A DNA stretch of 20,723 bases from an uncultured Clostridia bacterium (GCA_947600345.1 CANQGC010000016.1:1-20723); one strand, 5' to 3'; shown: positions 1 through 7,274, counted from the stretch's first letter. Translations and numbers: made by a program. The notes: generated by a model not told the origin, from the sequence alone.

Positions 1-31
1 AGGAGGTTCATTTTTCCTATAAGTTTTTTTC

Positions 32-52
32 ACCCCCAGTTGAACTGGGGGT
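32..52. repeat. Perfect 9-bp inverted repeat near the window edge
   Basis: Arms at 32-40 and 44-52 (ACCCCCAGT and its complement) flank a 3-base loop. A run of seven T lies just before it on the plus strand (24-30), so neither strand has the usual hairpin-then-U order of an intrinsic terminator. It may belong to a gene outside the window. No function is assigned. Confidence 0.4.
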
Positions 53-84
53 TGCTTATCGCCTTTTCGGCTACCAACACAAGC

Positions 85-116
85 GCGCGCCCCGGCACCA
101 TCTGCCAGGGGCGCGC
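85..116 (-). terminator. Hairpin downstream of the LRR/Ig-like gene
   Basis: The arms GCGCGCCCC (85-93) and GGGGCGCGC (108-116) pair, and GGCA/TGCC continue the stem inside with one bulged base. The hairpin starts about 18 bases after the stop codon of the minus-strand gene. It has no U-run on the minus strand, so it is a probable rather than certain terminator. Confidence 0.5.
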
Positions 117-133
117 CTTCTCAGTTCCGTCGG

Positions 134-2944
134 TCAGCTCACTTTTACGGTAATCGTCGCCTTTTTCTTGTTAAATGTCTGGATCGTGATCTTGGCGGTG
201 CCCTTCCTGAAGGTCTCCACCACGTAATTACCGGGCACATCCGGATCGGGATACACCGTGGCGACGGATGGCTTGCTGGATTTCACCGTCAGCCGCGAGC
301 TGGAATTCTCCGAAAGCACCGGCGTGAAACTGTATACCTCCCTCACGACCATCTTTTCCGTGAACTTCGACGAGAGCTTTCCGGAGCCGTCCGCCACCAT
401 TACGCTCGTGGGAGCGGCCTTTACGATCAGATGAACGCTCTCTTCCAGATTGCCGCAGTCCGTCGTGACGGTAATCTCCGCTTTGCCGATGCTCTTTGCT
501 GTGATCTTGCCCTTCCCGTCCACCGTCGCGACGGACGGATCGTCGCAATCAAAGTAGAATTCGATCGGGATGTCCTCGTCTACCTCGGGCTCGAGCGTGT
601 AGCTCTCATTTTGGCCCAGCAATAGCTCGTCGGGCACGTATAGCTCCGTGGGCTCGGGCCGCACGATCACATCGCACTTCGCGCTCAAGCCATTGAGTGT
701 TCGAACCGTGACGCAAAACAAGCCCTCTTCTTTCGCGCTCAGTTCCACGGTATCCCAACTGCCCTGGACCTTCTCCAGGGAGAGTCCTTCGTCTAGATAC
801 TCTTCAAAGTCGGCATGCCACTCCAGCACGCTGTAGCTTCCCTTGGTCAGCGTGGCCTTCAGGGGCTTCGTCTGGCCCACGGCCATGACGATCTCCTTCG
901 GCAACGAAACCTTCTTGGGCGCCTTTTTCACCGTAATCTTGAGACTCGCCTTCTTGCCGTTGCAGGTCTTGAACGTAATCTTGGTCGAGCCCGCCTTCTT
1001 CGCCGTGATCCGGCAGGCGTCCTTGTAATACTCCGGAGCATCGTCGCCGGAATTGTAATCCCAATAATCGATGCCGCGCACCACGTCCACGACGCCCTTC
1101 TTGCTCAGGCTGTACGTCATATTGGCAAGCGCGCCGCTGGCCAAATACTCCTCATAGGGATCGCCCTCCTCATCCAAATACTCTGCCTTATACTTGGGCA
1201 ACACTTCGATGGATTCGCCGATGGCCAGCGTAACGCTGCTAACCCGCTTGTATTCGTCCGTCCCGTAATCGTATTCGTCCTCCCAATCGTTCGAGGTCAG
1301 AAGTATATCCTCGACGGCGGGCAGCACGTCCACGGCGCACCGCGCCGTACCGCCGCTCTTTTTCCCTTTGACCTCGATGATCGTCTCGCCGACCGCCACC
1401 GCGGTGAGCTTGCCCTTGCTGTCGACCGTCACAACGTCCTCGTCGAAGCTCTCGTAGGTAAAGGAATCGCCCTTCGCCTTGGACTTCGCCTTCTTCGTCA
1501 GCGTCTGACCCTCGTACATCTCCAGCCGGTTGGGGAAGGTCAGCCAAATGGGAGATTCTCCGTCGCTGTAGACGTAGTGATACAGCAGGTCCTTGCACAT
1601 CTCCTCCGCCGGGGAGCCCTTCGGGATGGTCAGCACCACGTCGGGGCTCAGGCCGTAAAGCGCTCCCTCATCGATATTGACGAGGCTCTCGGGCAGCGTG
1701 ATGCTCTTAAAGGATGTGCCGGAAAACGCCTGAAAGCCGATGCTCGTCAGGCCCTCCGAAAGCTTGATGGAGGCCAGCGCGCTGCATCCCTCGAACGCCC
1801 ACGATTCGATCTCCTCCACCGATCCGGGAACGGTCAGCTTCCGCAGGCCGCTACAGCAGAACGCATTTTCCCCGATCTTCACAACCGTATCCGGTATGGT
1901 GAAATTCTTCAGGCTTTTGCAATTGTAGAACGTATCGCTCGGGATCTCGCTCACACCGTCCGGCCAGCGAATGTCGCTAAGGCTCTCACATTCGGAGAAT
2001 ACGCCGCCAATTCCATAGGCTTCTTCGTCATCCTCGTCCTCGCCGCCCATGTGCTCCACGGTTCCCGTGAACTTCACTTTTTTCAGCGCCCTGCAACTCG
2101 CGAACGCTTCCCCGTAAATCCGCACGCCTTTGCCCGGAACCGTGAGCGCGGTCAGCCCCGCATTGCGAAACGCGCCGCGCCCGATCCTCGTCAGGCTGGC
2201 GGGCAGCTTCACGCTCTTCAGGCTCGTGCAGTCCGAGAACGCTTCATATCCGATGGACTCCAAGCCCTCCGGCAGCGTCAAGCTCTTCAAGCTCGTGCAT
2301 CCTGAGAACGCAAAATCTCCGATGGTCTGCAAACCCTTCGCCAGCGTCATGCTCTTCAGGGACGTGCATCCACTAAACGCGCTGAGCTCGATGCTCGTCA
2401 AGCTGGCGGGCAGCTTCACGCTCTCCAGGAACCGGCACTTTTCGAATGCGCCCGTTCCGATGGCCGTAACGCCATCCGGCACCACAAAGCTTTTGCCTTC
2501 GCCCCAGTATGAGGTCAGCACGCCGTCTTCGTCTATGTTGTAATCCTCGTAATCCTCGTCTTCAACCGGCTCCCCGGCGTCCAGCTGCTCCAGCATCACC
2601 GGCCACTCGTCCGCATCGCCCGGCTCCTCCGCGGCCGCATCGCCCGGCTCTGTCGGCTCGGCCGGCGCCTCGTCCGGCTCAGCAGTTGGAACGTCCTCCG
2701 GCTCCACAAACGGCTCCTCAACCGCATCCTCGACGGGAACCTCGATCGCTTCCTCGACCAGCTCCTCAACCACTTCCCCGGCGGGAGCCTCGATCGCTTC
2801 CTCGACCAGCTCCTCGCTCGCCGCTTCGATGGCTTCCTCTACCTCTGCCGGCGCCTCCTGCGGCATGTCCTCCGCAAGGCCCAGGCATCCGAGCAGCAGC
2901 GCCGCGATCATCCACAGCGCCATCGCCCTTTTCCAAAGTTTCAT
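134..2944 (-). CDS. Secreted BspA-like leucine-rich-repeat protein with bacterial Ig-like (Big_2-type) domains
   Basis: This is a predicted surface or secreted protein of 936 residues. The start at 2944 is chosen because a GGAGG lies 8 nt upstream and a typical signal peptide (MKLWKRAM, then a hydrophobic core) begins there; an ATG five codons earlier lacks a site. The sequence LLGC could be a weak lipobox, otherwise signal peptidase I would cut after GLA. Residues about 25-130 are a Glu/Pro/Ala-rich acidic stretch. Residues about 150-455 hold about 12 LRR_5-type repeats with the recurrent pattern AFxxCxxLxxxxLPxxLxxIG. From about 466 to the end are several beta-rich modules with the Big_2 hallmark (VATVDxKGKITA-like). 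There is no LPXTG or membrane tail, so cell attachment is unclear. LRR_5/Big_2 proteins of this kind often mediate adhesion; the ligand here is unknown. Family assignment is firm, role is inferred. Confidence 0.9.
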   Translation of the reverse strand: MKLWKRAMALWMIAALLLGCLGLAEDMPQEAPAEVEEAIEAASEELVEEAIEAPAGEVVEELVEEAIEVPVEDAVEEPFVEPEDVPTAEPDEAPAEPTEPGDAAAEEPGDADEWPVMLEQLDAGEPVEDEDYEDYNIDEDGVLTSYWGEGKSFVVPDGVTAIGTGAFEKCRFLESVKLPASLTSIELSAFSGCTSLKSMTLAKGLQTIGDFAFSGCTSLKSLTLPEGLESIGYEAFSDCTSLKSVKLPASLTRIGRGAFRNAGLTALTVPGKGVRIYGEAFASCRALKKVKFTGTVEHMGGEDEDDEEAYGIGGVFSECESLSDIRWPDGVSEIPSDTFYNCKSLKNFTIPDTVVKIGENAFCCSGLRKLTVPGSVEEIESWAFEGCSALASIKLSEGLTSIGFQAFSGTSFKSITLPESLVNIDEGALYGLSPDVVLTIPKGSPAEEMCKDLLYHYVYSDGESPIWLTFPNRLEMYEGQTLTKKAKSKAKGDSFTYESFDEDVVTVDSKGKLTAVAVGETIIEVKGKKSGGTARCAVDVLPAVEDILLTSNDWEDEYDYGTDEYKRVSSVTLAIGESIEVLPKYKAEYLDEEGDPYEEYLASGALANMTYSLSKKGVVDVVRGIDYWDYNSGDDAPEYYKDACRITAKKAGSTKITFKTCNGKKASLKITVKKAPKKVSLPKEIVMAVGQTKPLKATLTKGSYSVLEWHADFEEYLDEGLSLEKVQGSWDTVELSAKEEGLFCVTVRTLNGLSAKCDVIVRPEPTELYVPDELLLGQNESYTLEPEVDEDIPIEFYFDCDDPSVATVDGKGKITAKSIGKAEITVTTDCGNLEESVHLIVKAAPTSVMVADGSGKLSSKFTEKMVVREVYSFTPVLSENSSSRLTVKSSKPSVATVYPDPDVPGNYVVETFRKGTAKITIQTFNKKKATITVKVS
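2180..2430 (-). repeat. Closely related LRR_5 units inside the surface protein gene
   Basis: Four successive units of 23 residues (69 bp) share the core CTSLKS and AFSGC or AFSDC, more alike here than in the rest of the LRR domain. This suggests recent internal duplication and a site where unit number could vary. Confidence 0.6.
2740..2815 (-). repeat. 28-bp direct repeat in the acidic linker of the LRR protein
   Basis: An identical 28-base block occurs at 2740-2767 and 2788-2815, a 48-bp (16-residue) period. It encodes a Glu-rich unit containing ELVEEAIE. A Glu/Pro/Ala-rich repetitive stretch of this type probably acts as a flexible, negatively charged spacer behind the signal peptide. Confidence 0.7.
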
Positions 2945-2992
2945 CCTCCATACCTCCATAACGACCTATTAAAGGTCTTTATACTGTTTTTG

Positions 2993-3001
2993 ATTATAGC
3001 A
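2993..3001 (-). promoter_or_regulatory. Extended -10 promoter for the LRR protein gene
   Basis: The minus strand reads TGCTATAAT, a perfect -10 with the TGn extension, about 50 nt before the start codon. No good -35 hexamer is seen at 16-18 nt, which fits an extended -10 promoter. Confidence 0.6.
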
Positions 3002-3077
3002 TACCTGCACCTCCAATTCGTTACATGTCTGTTAATTATTATAAGTATCCGTTATCTAATCCATCATTTTCGCGAAA

Positions 3078-3109
3078 GAGCGCGCCCCGGGCACCCCCGA
3101 AGCGCGCTT
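3078..3109 (-). terminator. Hairpin downstream of the GDSL esterase gene
   Basis: The arms AGCGCGC (3079-3085) and GCGCGCT (3102-3108) flank a 16-base loop, 18 bases after the esterase stop codon. On the minus strand it is followed by a short pyrimidine stretch rather than a clean U-run, so it is a moderate candidate. Confidence 0.4.
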
Positions 3110-3126
3110 CTTTGCTATACCTATTT

Positions 3127-3798
3127 TCAACCCAGCATCGGCACAACCGCGCGGTAGAGCAGCTCGTGGCCCCTGGCGTTGGGGTGGATGCCATCCACGC
3201 ACATCAGCTCCGGCAGCTTGCCCGCCGCCAGCAGCTTCTCCCGGATGTCCACCAGGCGCACGCCCAGCTCCCTCGCCAGCTTGCGCACGTGCTGCGCGTA
3301 GTTGTCCTGCCAGCGGTAGATGTGCTCCACATCCCCCAGATAGCGCAGTATGTTCTCCCGGTTCAGGCCCCGGCAGATCCAGTCGTAGTACCGCTGGGCG
3401 ATCAGCGGCGGCGGCGTCACCAGCACCGGAAGCATCCCCGCCTCCCGCGCCCGGCGCACCATCTGCTTCAGGTTTTCGCTGAAGCGCTCCACCGGCACCT
3501 TGCCGTACTGCATCTCCTCCGGATGCTCCGAAACCGCCTTCCAGTCCAGGTCGCAGTCGTTGCCGCCGTACTCGATCACCGCCGCCCAGCCCGGCTTCAG
3601 GCCGCCCGCGCACATGCGCTCCAGGCCCGCTTCGCTGGTCTGGCCCATCACCGAGTGGTTCTCCACGGGAATTCCTTGCTCCCGGCTCAACCGCGTCAGG
3701 CAGTTCTCCCGGCAGACGGCGTAGCGCCCGCGCGATTCGTCGTACACCACGCCCTTGGCGATGGAATCGCCCCAGACGCTCAATCCTTCAACTTTCAT
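3127..3798 (-). CDS. SGNH/GDSL-family hydrolase (esterase or lipase)
   Basis: A 223-residue cytoplasmic-looking enzyme, without signal peptide, of the SGNH hydrolase fold. Block I is GDS with the nucleophile Ser12, block II is the MGQTSEAG region, block III is GGND with the oxyanion Asn, and block V is DGIHP with Asp202 and His205. These residues make up the family's usual catalytic set. SGNH enzymes hydrolyse esters of lipids, sugars or other small molecules; the substrate cannot be read from sequence. Two in-frame ATGs lie close together. The second, at 3798, is chosen because GGAGG is 8 nt upstream of it and only 2 nt from the first. The gene diverges from the DUF1836 gene across a region with nested palindromes, suggesting joint regulation. 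No clear -10/-35 was found for it. Confidence 0.9.
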   Translation of the reverse strand: MKVEGLSVWGDSIAKGVVYDESRGRYAVCRENCLTRLSREQGIPVENHSVMGQTSEAGLERMCAGGLKPGWAAVIEYGGNDCDLDWKAVSEHPEEMQYGKVPVERFSENLKQMVRRAREAGMLPVLVTPPPLIAQRYYDWICRGLNRENILRYLGDVEHIYRWQDNYAQHVRKLARELGVRLVDIREKLLAAGKLPELMCVDGIHPNARGHELLYRAVVPMLG

Positions 3799-3861
3799 AT
3801 TCATATCCTCCAAATTCTTCGCGATTATTTCATCGACAGCGCACAATACCATCCATGTTGT

Positions 3862-3891
3862 CCAGATAATCTGGTTTTCAAAACCAGATTA
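3862..3891. promoter_or_regulatory. Nested palindromes with three CCAGAT half-sites (probable operator)
   Basis: Two overlapping dyads lie between divergent genes. The first is CCAGAT-A-ATCTGG (3862-3874). The second has perfect 12-bp arms (3867-3878 and 3880-3891) around one central base. Together they give three copies of the half-site CCAGAT in alternating orientation. The position, upstream of the DUF1836 promoter (-35 at 3923) and of the esterase start, fits a regulator binding site. DUF1836 resembles an HTH protein and is the obvious candidate binder, which is inference. Confidence 0.6.
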
Positions 3892-3922
3892 CATCATTTC
3901 TCTTGCTTTGTCAATACCTCTG

Positions 3923-3951
3923 TTGGCAAATCGCGAGAAATGTGCTATAAT
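3923..3951 (+). promoter_or_regulatory. Sigma-A type promoter for the DUF1836 gene
   Basis: TTGGCA, a 17-nt spacer and TATAAT (3946-3951), with a TGC extension before the -10. The predicted transcript starts near 3958, next to the ribosome binding site GGGAGGG (3958-3964), so the leader is very short. Confidence 0.85.
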
Positions 3952-3970
3952 TTCTTCGGGAGGGTTTGGC

Positions 3971-4471
3971 ATGGACAAGGCGATGGAGCGGGCATACGGG
4001 CGGATCGGGCAGTACCGGCCCGTGCCCTGGGAGCAGATTCCCGACCTGGGGCTGTACATGGACCAGGTCATCACCTTCATCACCCGCGCCTACGAGCCGC
4101 TCTACGGCGATTCCACCCGGCGCTACCTCTCCGCGCCGATGATCAACAACTACGTCAAGAACAAGCTCATCCCCCGCCCGGCGGGCAAGAAGTACAGCCG
4201 GATGCAGATCGCGCTGCTGTTCATGATCGTGGCGCTCAAGCGGGTGTGCATGATGGAGGACATTCGCGATATGCTCCGCGCCGGGGACGAGGACGAGGTG
4301 CGCGCGCTCTACGACCGCTTCTGCGAGCGCCAGGCCGAATCCATACGGGAGATGCTCGGCCGGAGGGGCGAGCTCTCCCCGGCGCTGGACTGCGCCGTGT
4401 TCGCCTCGGCCTACCAGATGGGCTGCGAGTGTCTGCTGGGCGCGGCCGGGGATGAGGCGGACGAGCCATAA
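3971..4471 (+). CDS. DUF1836 protein, putative HTH transcription regulator
   Basis: A 166-residue soluble protein matching the DUF1836 family of Firmicutes. Residues about 45-90 read like a MerR-type winged helix: a short helix, a NYVKNKLIP segment, a basic KKYSRMQ turn and a helix with IVALKRVCMMEDI. In MerR proteins the same pattern contacts DNA. The C-terminal half is helical and lacks a recognised ligand domain. The start at 3971 has GGGAGGG six nt upstream. It is transcribed away from the GDSL esterase gene, with a three-half-site palindrome between them, which makes local regulation plausible. Downstream is a hairpin that both ends this gene and buries the start of the next. The family is recognised with good confidence; DNA binding is inferred. 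Confidence 0.8.
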   Translation: MDKAMERAYGRIGQYRPVPWEQIPDLGLYMDQVITFITRAYEPLYGDSTRRYLSAPMINNYVKNKLIPRPAGKKYSRMQIALLFMIVALKRVCMMEDIRDMLRAGDEDEVRALYDRFCERQAESIREMLGRRGELSPALDCAVFASAYQMGCECLLGAAGDEADEP

Positions 4472-4494
4472 TCCCGGCGCAGCGCGCATAGAAT
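4466..4494 (+). promoter_or_regulatory. Possible forespore (sigma-F-like) promoter for the carboxypeptidase gene
   Basis: CCATA (4466-4470), a 15-nt spacer and GCATAGAAT (4486-4494) resemble the sigma-F form GywTA ... GGnnAnAnT, with one mismatch in the -35 element and one among the fixed -10 bases. It overlaps the end of the DUF1836 gene. A start near 4500-4502 would give an mRNA lacking most of the 5' arm of the following hairpin. This is a weak motif match read by eye. Confidence 0.3.
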
Positions 4495-4530
4495 CCTCCG
4501 ACAGGAAGGTCGGAGGATTTTTCTATGCGC
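4484..4530 (+). promoter_or_regulatory. Hairpin burying the ribosome binding site and start codon of the carboxypeptidase gene; also terminator-like
   Basis: Bases 4484-4502 pair with 4509-4519 and 4523-4530, giving 19 base pairs with a 6-base loop and one 3-base (TTT) bulge. The 3' arm contains the Shine-Dalgarno GGAGG (4512-4516), the ATG (4525-4527) and the second codon. The inner 11-bp stem followed by five T (4518-4522) also has the form of an intrinsic terminator for the DUF1836 gene. Transcripts entering from upstream should therefore be terminated or left untranslated. Confidence 0.8.
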
Positions 4531-5637
4531 AGATTCATATTGCTGGTGTTGGCGGGGTTGATCGGATTCTGTCCCCTGGCGAGGGGCTCGGAGGCGCTGA
4601 CCGTGGCCGCGAAGGGCGCGGTGCTCATCGACGGCGACAGCGGGCGGATCCTCTTCGCCCAGAACGCGGACGAGATGTTCCCGGAAGCCTCCTGCACGAA
4701 GATCATGACGGCGCTGCTGGCGCTGGAGAACTGCGAGCTGGACGAACAGGTCACCGCCGGGCCCAACGCCTACGGCGTGACCGGCACGTCCATCTACCTG
4801 TCCGAGGGCGAGACGCTGACCATGGAGCAGATGCTCTACGGCCTGATGCTGCGCAGCGGCAACGACGCCGCCGTGGCCATCGCCGAGCACGTGGCCGGGA
4901 GCGTGCCGAAGTTCGCGGAGATGGCCAACGCCCGGGCCGCGGAGCTGGGTGCGGACGCCCACTTCGTCAACCCCCACGGCCTGGACGCCGAGGGCCACAA
5001 GGCGTCCGCGCTGGGCCTGGCGCGCATCATGCGGGAGGCGCTGAAGAATGCGGACTTCCGCACCATCACCGGTACTCAGCGCAAGATCATCCCCTGGGTG
5101 GGCAACGAGTACAGCCGCGTGCTGGAGAACAAGAACAAGCTGCTCTCCACCTACGAGGGCGCGACCGGCGGCAAGACGGGCTTCACGAACAAGGCCGGGC
5201 GCTGCCTGGTGTTCTCGGCGAAGCGCGACGGCCTGGAGCTGATCGGCGCGGTGCTCAACTGCTACAGCTGGTTCGACACGGCAGCGAGCATGCTGGACTA
5301 CGGCTTCGAGCACTTTCGCATGGAGCGCGCGCTGGAGGCCGGGCAGGAGGCCGCGCAGGTGGAGGTGATCGGCGGCGAGCGCTCGAGCGTGCGCGCGGTG
5401 GCGGCGCAGAGCCTCTCCGGAGCCGTGGAAACCGGCGGCAGGGTGAAGGTGGAGATCGAAACCTTTCCCCTCAGCGCGCCGGTGCGCGAGGGGCAGGTGG
5501 TCGGAAGCGCGAAGCTGTTGAGCAACGGCGAAACCGTGGACAGCTGCGAGCTGATCGCCGTGGGCGCCGTGGAGGCCTGGAGCTTCGCCGCGGCGATCCG
5601 AAGCCTGCTCAGAACCTGGGCTCTACAGTTCGCATAG
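4525..5637 (+). CDS. D-alanyl-D-alanine carboxypeptidase (peptidase S11, DacF/DacB type)
   Basis: A 370-residue penicillin-binding protein that trims the terminal D-Ala from peptidoglycan stem peptides outside the membrane. A signal peptide covers residues 1-22. The three active-site motifs are present: SxxK as Ser56-Cys-Thr-Lys59, SGN at 111-113 and KTG at 217-219. The C-terminal part (about 290-350) is the beta-rich domain of PBP5-like enzymes, and the last 20 residues form a probable amphipathic membrane anchor. The start is supported by GGAGG 8 nt upstream and by the signal peptide, although both site and ATG lie in a strong hairpin. DacF in Bacillus is forespore-expressed and helps make spore cortex; with spoIVA nearby a sporulation role is possible but not shown. 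The gene end overlaps the convergent WG-repeat gene by 29 bp. Confidence in the family is high, in the DacF subtype moderate. Confidence 0.92.
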   Translation: MRRFILLVLAGLIGFCPLARGSEALTVAAKGAVLIDGDSGRILFAQNADEMFPEASCTKIMTALLALENCELDEQVTAGPNAYGVTGTSIYLSEGETLTMEQMLYGLMLRSGNDAAVAIAEHVAGSVPKFAEMANARAAELGADAHFVNPHGLDAEGHKASALGLARIMREALKNADFRTITGTQRKIIPWVGNEYSRVLENKNKLLSTYEGATGGKTGFTNKAGRCLVFSAKRDGLELIGAVLNCYSWFDTAASMLDYGFEHFRMERALEAGQEAAQVEVIGGERSSVRAVAAQSLSGAVETGGRVKVEIETFPLSAPVREGQVVGSAKLLSNGETVDSCELIAVGAVEAWSFAAAIRSLLRTWALQFA

Positions 5638-6889
5638 CGCCGTTGCTGCGCCAGTAGACCTTGCCCCAGGAGTTGATCATGCGATACTGGGATTCAGACT
5701 GCACCAGGAAGCGATCGTCCGAGAGATACTGCACCGATAGGTAGCCCCTCGGCGGCAGCGGCTCCCCCGATCCATCCACGAGGCCGTAGCGGGCGGAGTC
5801 CATGTCCACCGAGACCTGCACCTCCCCTAGAAGGTCGCTCTGGTAGTAGGCGGAGCGGGCCTCCATGCAGGCATAGACCGGCTCCCCCTCCGCCGTGCCC
5901 AGCGGGAAGAGATTTTGGTAATCGCCGCTCGTGCCCAGTATCCGCACGCAGCGCTCGCCCCAGATGCCCTCGGACACGATCAGCTGGCCGGCGATGCCCT
6001 CGGATACCGACGCGTCCGGCGGCAGCGCATCGATCTGCGCCCCCGAGGCATCGAACACCCGCAGGGATTCCTCATCCCCGACGGCGTATCCCGCGCCCAC
6101 CTGCGCGATCCACGCGCCCTCGCCCGGATATTCGGCGAGGATTTCTCCGCTCGCGGAGCGCACCTGCACGCCCCCCTCGCCGGCGAGCAGCAGGATGCCC
6201 TCCGGGGTGACCGTCAAAAAGTCCCACTCCGCGGGGACGATCCAGGCGCCGCTCCGGTCGATCGCGCCGTAGCGCCCGCCCTCGGCCACCGCGGCGCAGC
6301 CGGAGGCAAAGCCCCCCGCCCACTCGTAGCGCGCGGGAATCGCCATGCCGCCCCCGGCGTCGCAGTAGCCCCAGAGGCCATCCTCGCTCATCACGGGCAG
6401 CAAGCCCTCGCCCGGCTCGCCCCAGCGCCGCACCCGCAGGCCGCTGCTGTGCGCGCCGCCGTCCGCATCCAGTATGAACAAATCCAGGAGCTCCTCCCCG
6501 GCGCGCAATCCCCAGCAGCCGCCCCGGCCGGTGGGCACGATGCCGCTGTAGGCGAACGCGCTTCGCTCCGCGCCGTCGCGGCCGAGGAGGCCCCAGCCTC
6601 CGTCGCGCAGCGCCGTCAGCGCGCCGTCCGCCAGCCGAAGCTCCTCGTAGCGGGCATCGCTGAGCCGCGCGCCGCCGCCGTCCAGCAGCGCGTAATGCTC
6701 GCCGTCCTCCGTGGCGGCGAACAGATCCTCGCCCAGGGGCACGATGTCCTCGTAGACGCCCTGGGGCACGATCTCTGCGCCGTCCTCGCGCAGCAGCGCG
6801 GCCGTCTCATCCGTTCGAACGGCAACGGCCGCATGGGCGCTTCCCACGAACAGCACCAGGCAGGCAAGGAGCAGAACTATCCTCTTCAT
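5609..6889 (-). CDS. Secreted WG-repeat (KWG-type) protein
   Basis: A 426-residue protein with a classical signal peptide (MKRIVLLLACL ... AHA, cleavage after about residue 20). The rest is built of WG-type beta repeats, each with a Gly-Trp/Tyr-Gly core followed by an 'own value' strand, for example GGWGLLGRDG, GCWGLRAGE, DGLWGYCDAG and RYGAIDRSG. WG repeats probably fold into a propeller-like or solenoid surface used for binding; no enzyme motif is seen. The start at 6889 is chosen for the signal peptide. There is no good Shine-Dalgarno before it, and a -10 lies just 6 nt upstream, so the message may be leaderless. Its stop lies inside the end of the convergent carboxypeptidase gene. It diverges from the tRNA promoter. 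Function is unknown. Confidence 0.85.
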   Translation of the reverse strand: MKRIVLLLACLVLFVGSAHAAVAVRTDETAALLREDGAEIVPQGVYEDIVPLGEDLFAATEDGEHYALLDGGGARLSDARYEELRLADGALTALRDGGWGLLGRDGAERSAFAYSGIVPTGRGGCWGLRAGEELLDLFILDADGGAHSSGLRVRRWGEPGEGLLPVMSEDGLWGYCDAGGGMAIPARYEWAGGFASGCAAVAEGGRYGAIDRSGAWIVPAEWDFLTVTPEGILLLAGEGGVQVRSASGEILAEYPGEGAWIAQVGAGYAVGDEESLRVFDASGAQIDALPPDASVSEGIAGQLIVSEGIWGERCVRILGTSGDYQNLFPLGTAEGEPVYACMEARSAYYQSDLLGEVQVSVDMDSARYGLVDGSGEPLPPRGYLSVQYLSDDRFLVQSESQYRMINSWGKVYWRSNGAMRTVEPRF

Positions 6890-6895
6890 GGCTTC

Positions 6896-6904
6896 AGTAT
6901 AACA
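6896..6904 (-). promoter_or_regulatory. Extended -10 element directly before the WG-repeat gene
   Basis: The minus strand reads TGTTATACT, with six bases between it and the ATG. A start at the usual distance of about 7 nt would fall on the A of the start codon. The -35 region is poor (TTTATT at 17 nt). Confidence 0.4.
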
Positions 6905-6946
6905 CAGTTTCAACGTTAAATAAATGCGTTTCTTTGCTAAAAAGTA

Positions 6947-6975
6947 TAGACAAAAGCGGCGGAACGTGCTATAAT
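6947..6975 (+). promoter_or_regulatory. Strong sigma-A promoter of the tRNA cluster
   Basis: TAGACA (6947-6952), exactly 17 nt, then TATAAT (6970-6975) with the TGC extension. It lies 39 nt before tRNA-Arg, and no other convincing promoter is seen for the four tRNA genes. Confidence 0.85.
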
Positions 6976-7014
6976 TATGACTCGTCGGTAGGGTGTTCCC
7001 TTCGCACGTCTTTT

Positions 7015-7091
<77 letters not shown>

Positions 7092-7096
7092 GTTAT

Positions 7097-7171
7097 GGTG
7101 GGTGTAGCTCAGTTGGTTAGAGTGCCAGGTTGTGGCCCTGGAGGCCGAGAGTTCGAGTCTCTTCACCCACC
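7097..7171 (+). tRNA. tRNA-His (anticodon GTG)
   Basis: The acceptor arms GTGGGTG (7098-7104) and CACCCAC (7164-7170) pair, and the extra 5' G (7097) faces C (7171), which is the identity mark of bacterial tRNA-His. The anticodon is GTG at 7132-7134. CCA is not encoded, unlike its two neighbours tRNA-Arg and tRNA-Gln. Confidence 0.97.
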
Positions 7172-7174
7172 CTC

Positions 7175-7197
7175 TTTAGGCGGCTCTGCCGCCTAAA
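7175..7197 (+). terminator. Hairpin between tRNA-His and tRNA-Gln
   Basis: Perfect 10-bp arms TTTAGGCGGC and GCCGCCTAAA enclose TCT. No U-run follows, so it could be a partial terminator or a processing signal inside the tRNA transcript. The remaining 77 bases before tRNA-Gln show no gene. Confidence 0.45.
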
Positions 7198-7274
7198 TGT
7201 CTATCAGACCGCGGACGCGCTTCGCCGGGTGAACGTCGTATCTCGCGCCCGCAGCGGCCGCGGCTTTGCTATAT

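Noticed and set aside
1..30. AGGAGG at the window start as a ribosome binding site of a plus-strand gene
   Set aside because: No start codon follows within reach and the next bases are a T-run and a hairpin.
815..2305. A 496-codon plus-strand frame opposite the LRR protein gene
   Set aside because: The minus-strand frame has clear LRR_5 repeats, a signal peptide and a ribosome binding site; this one is its GC-driven shadow.
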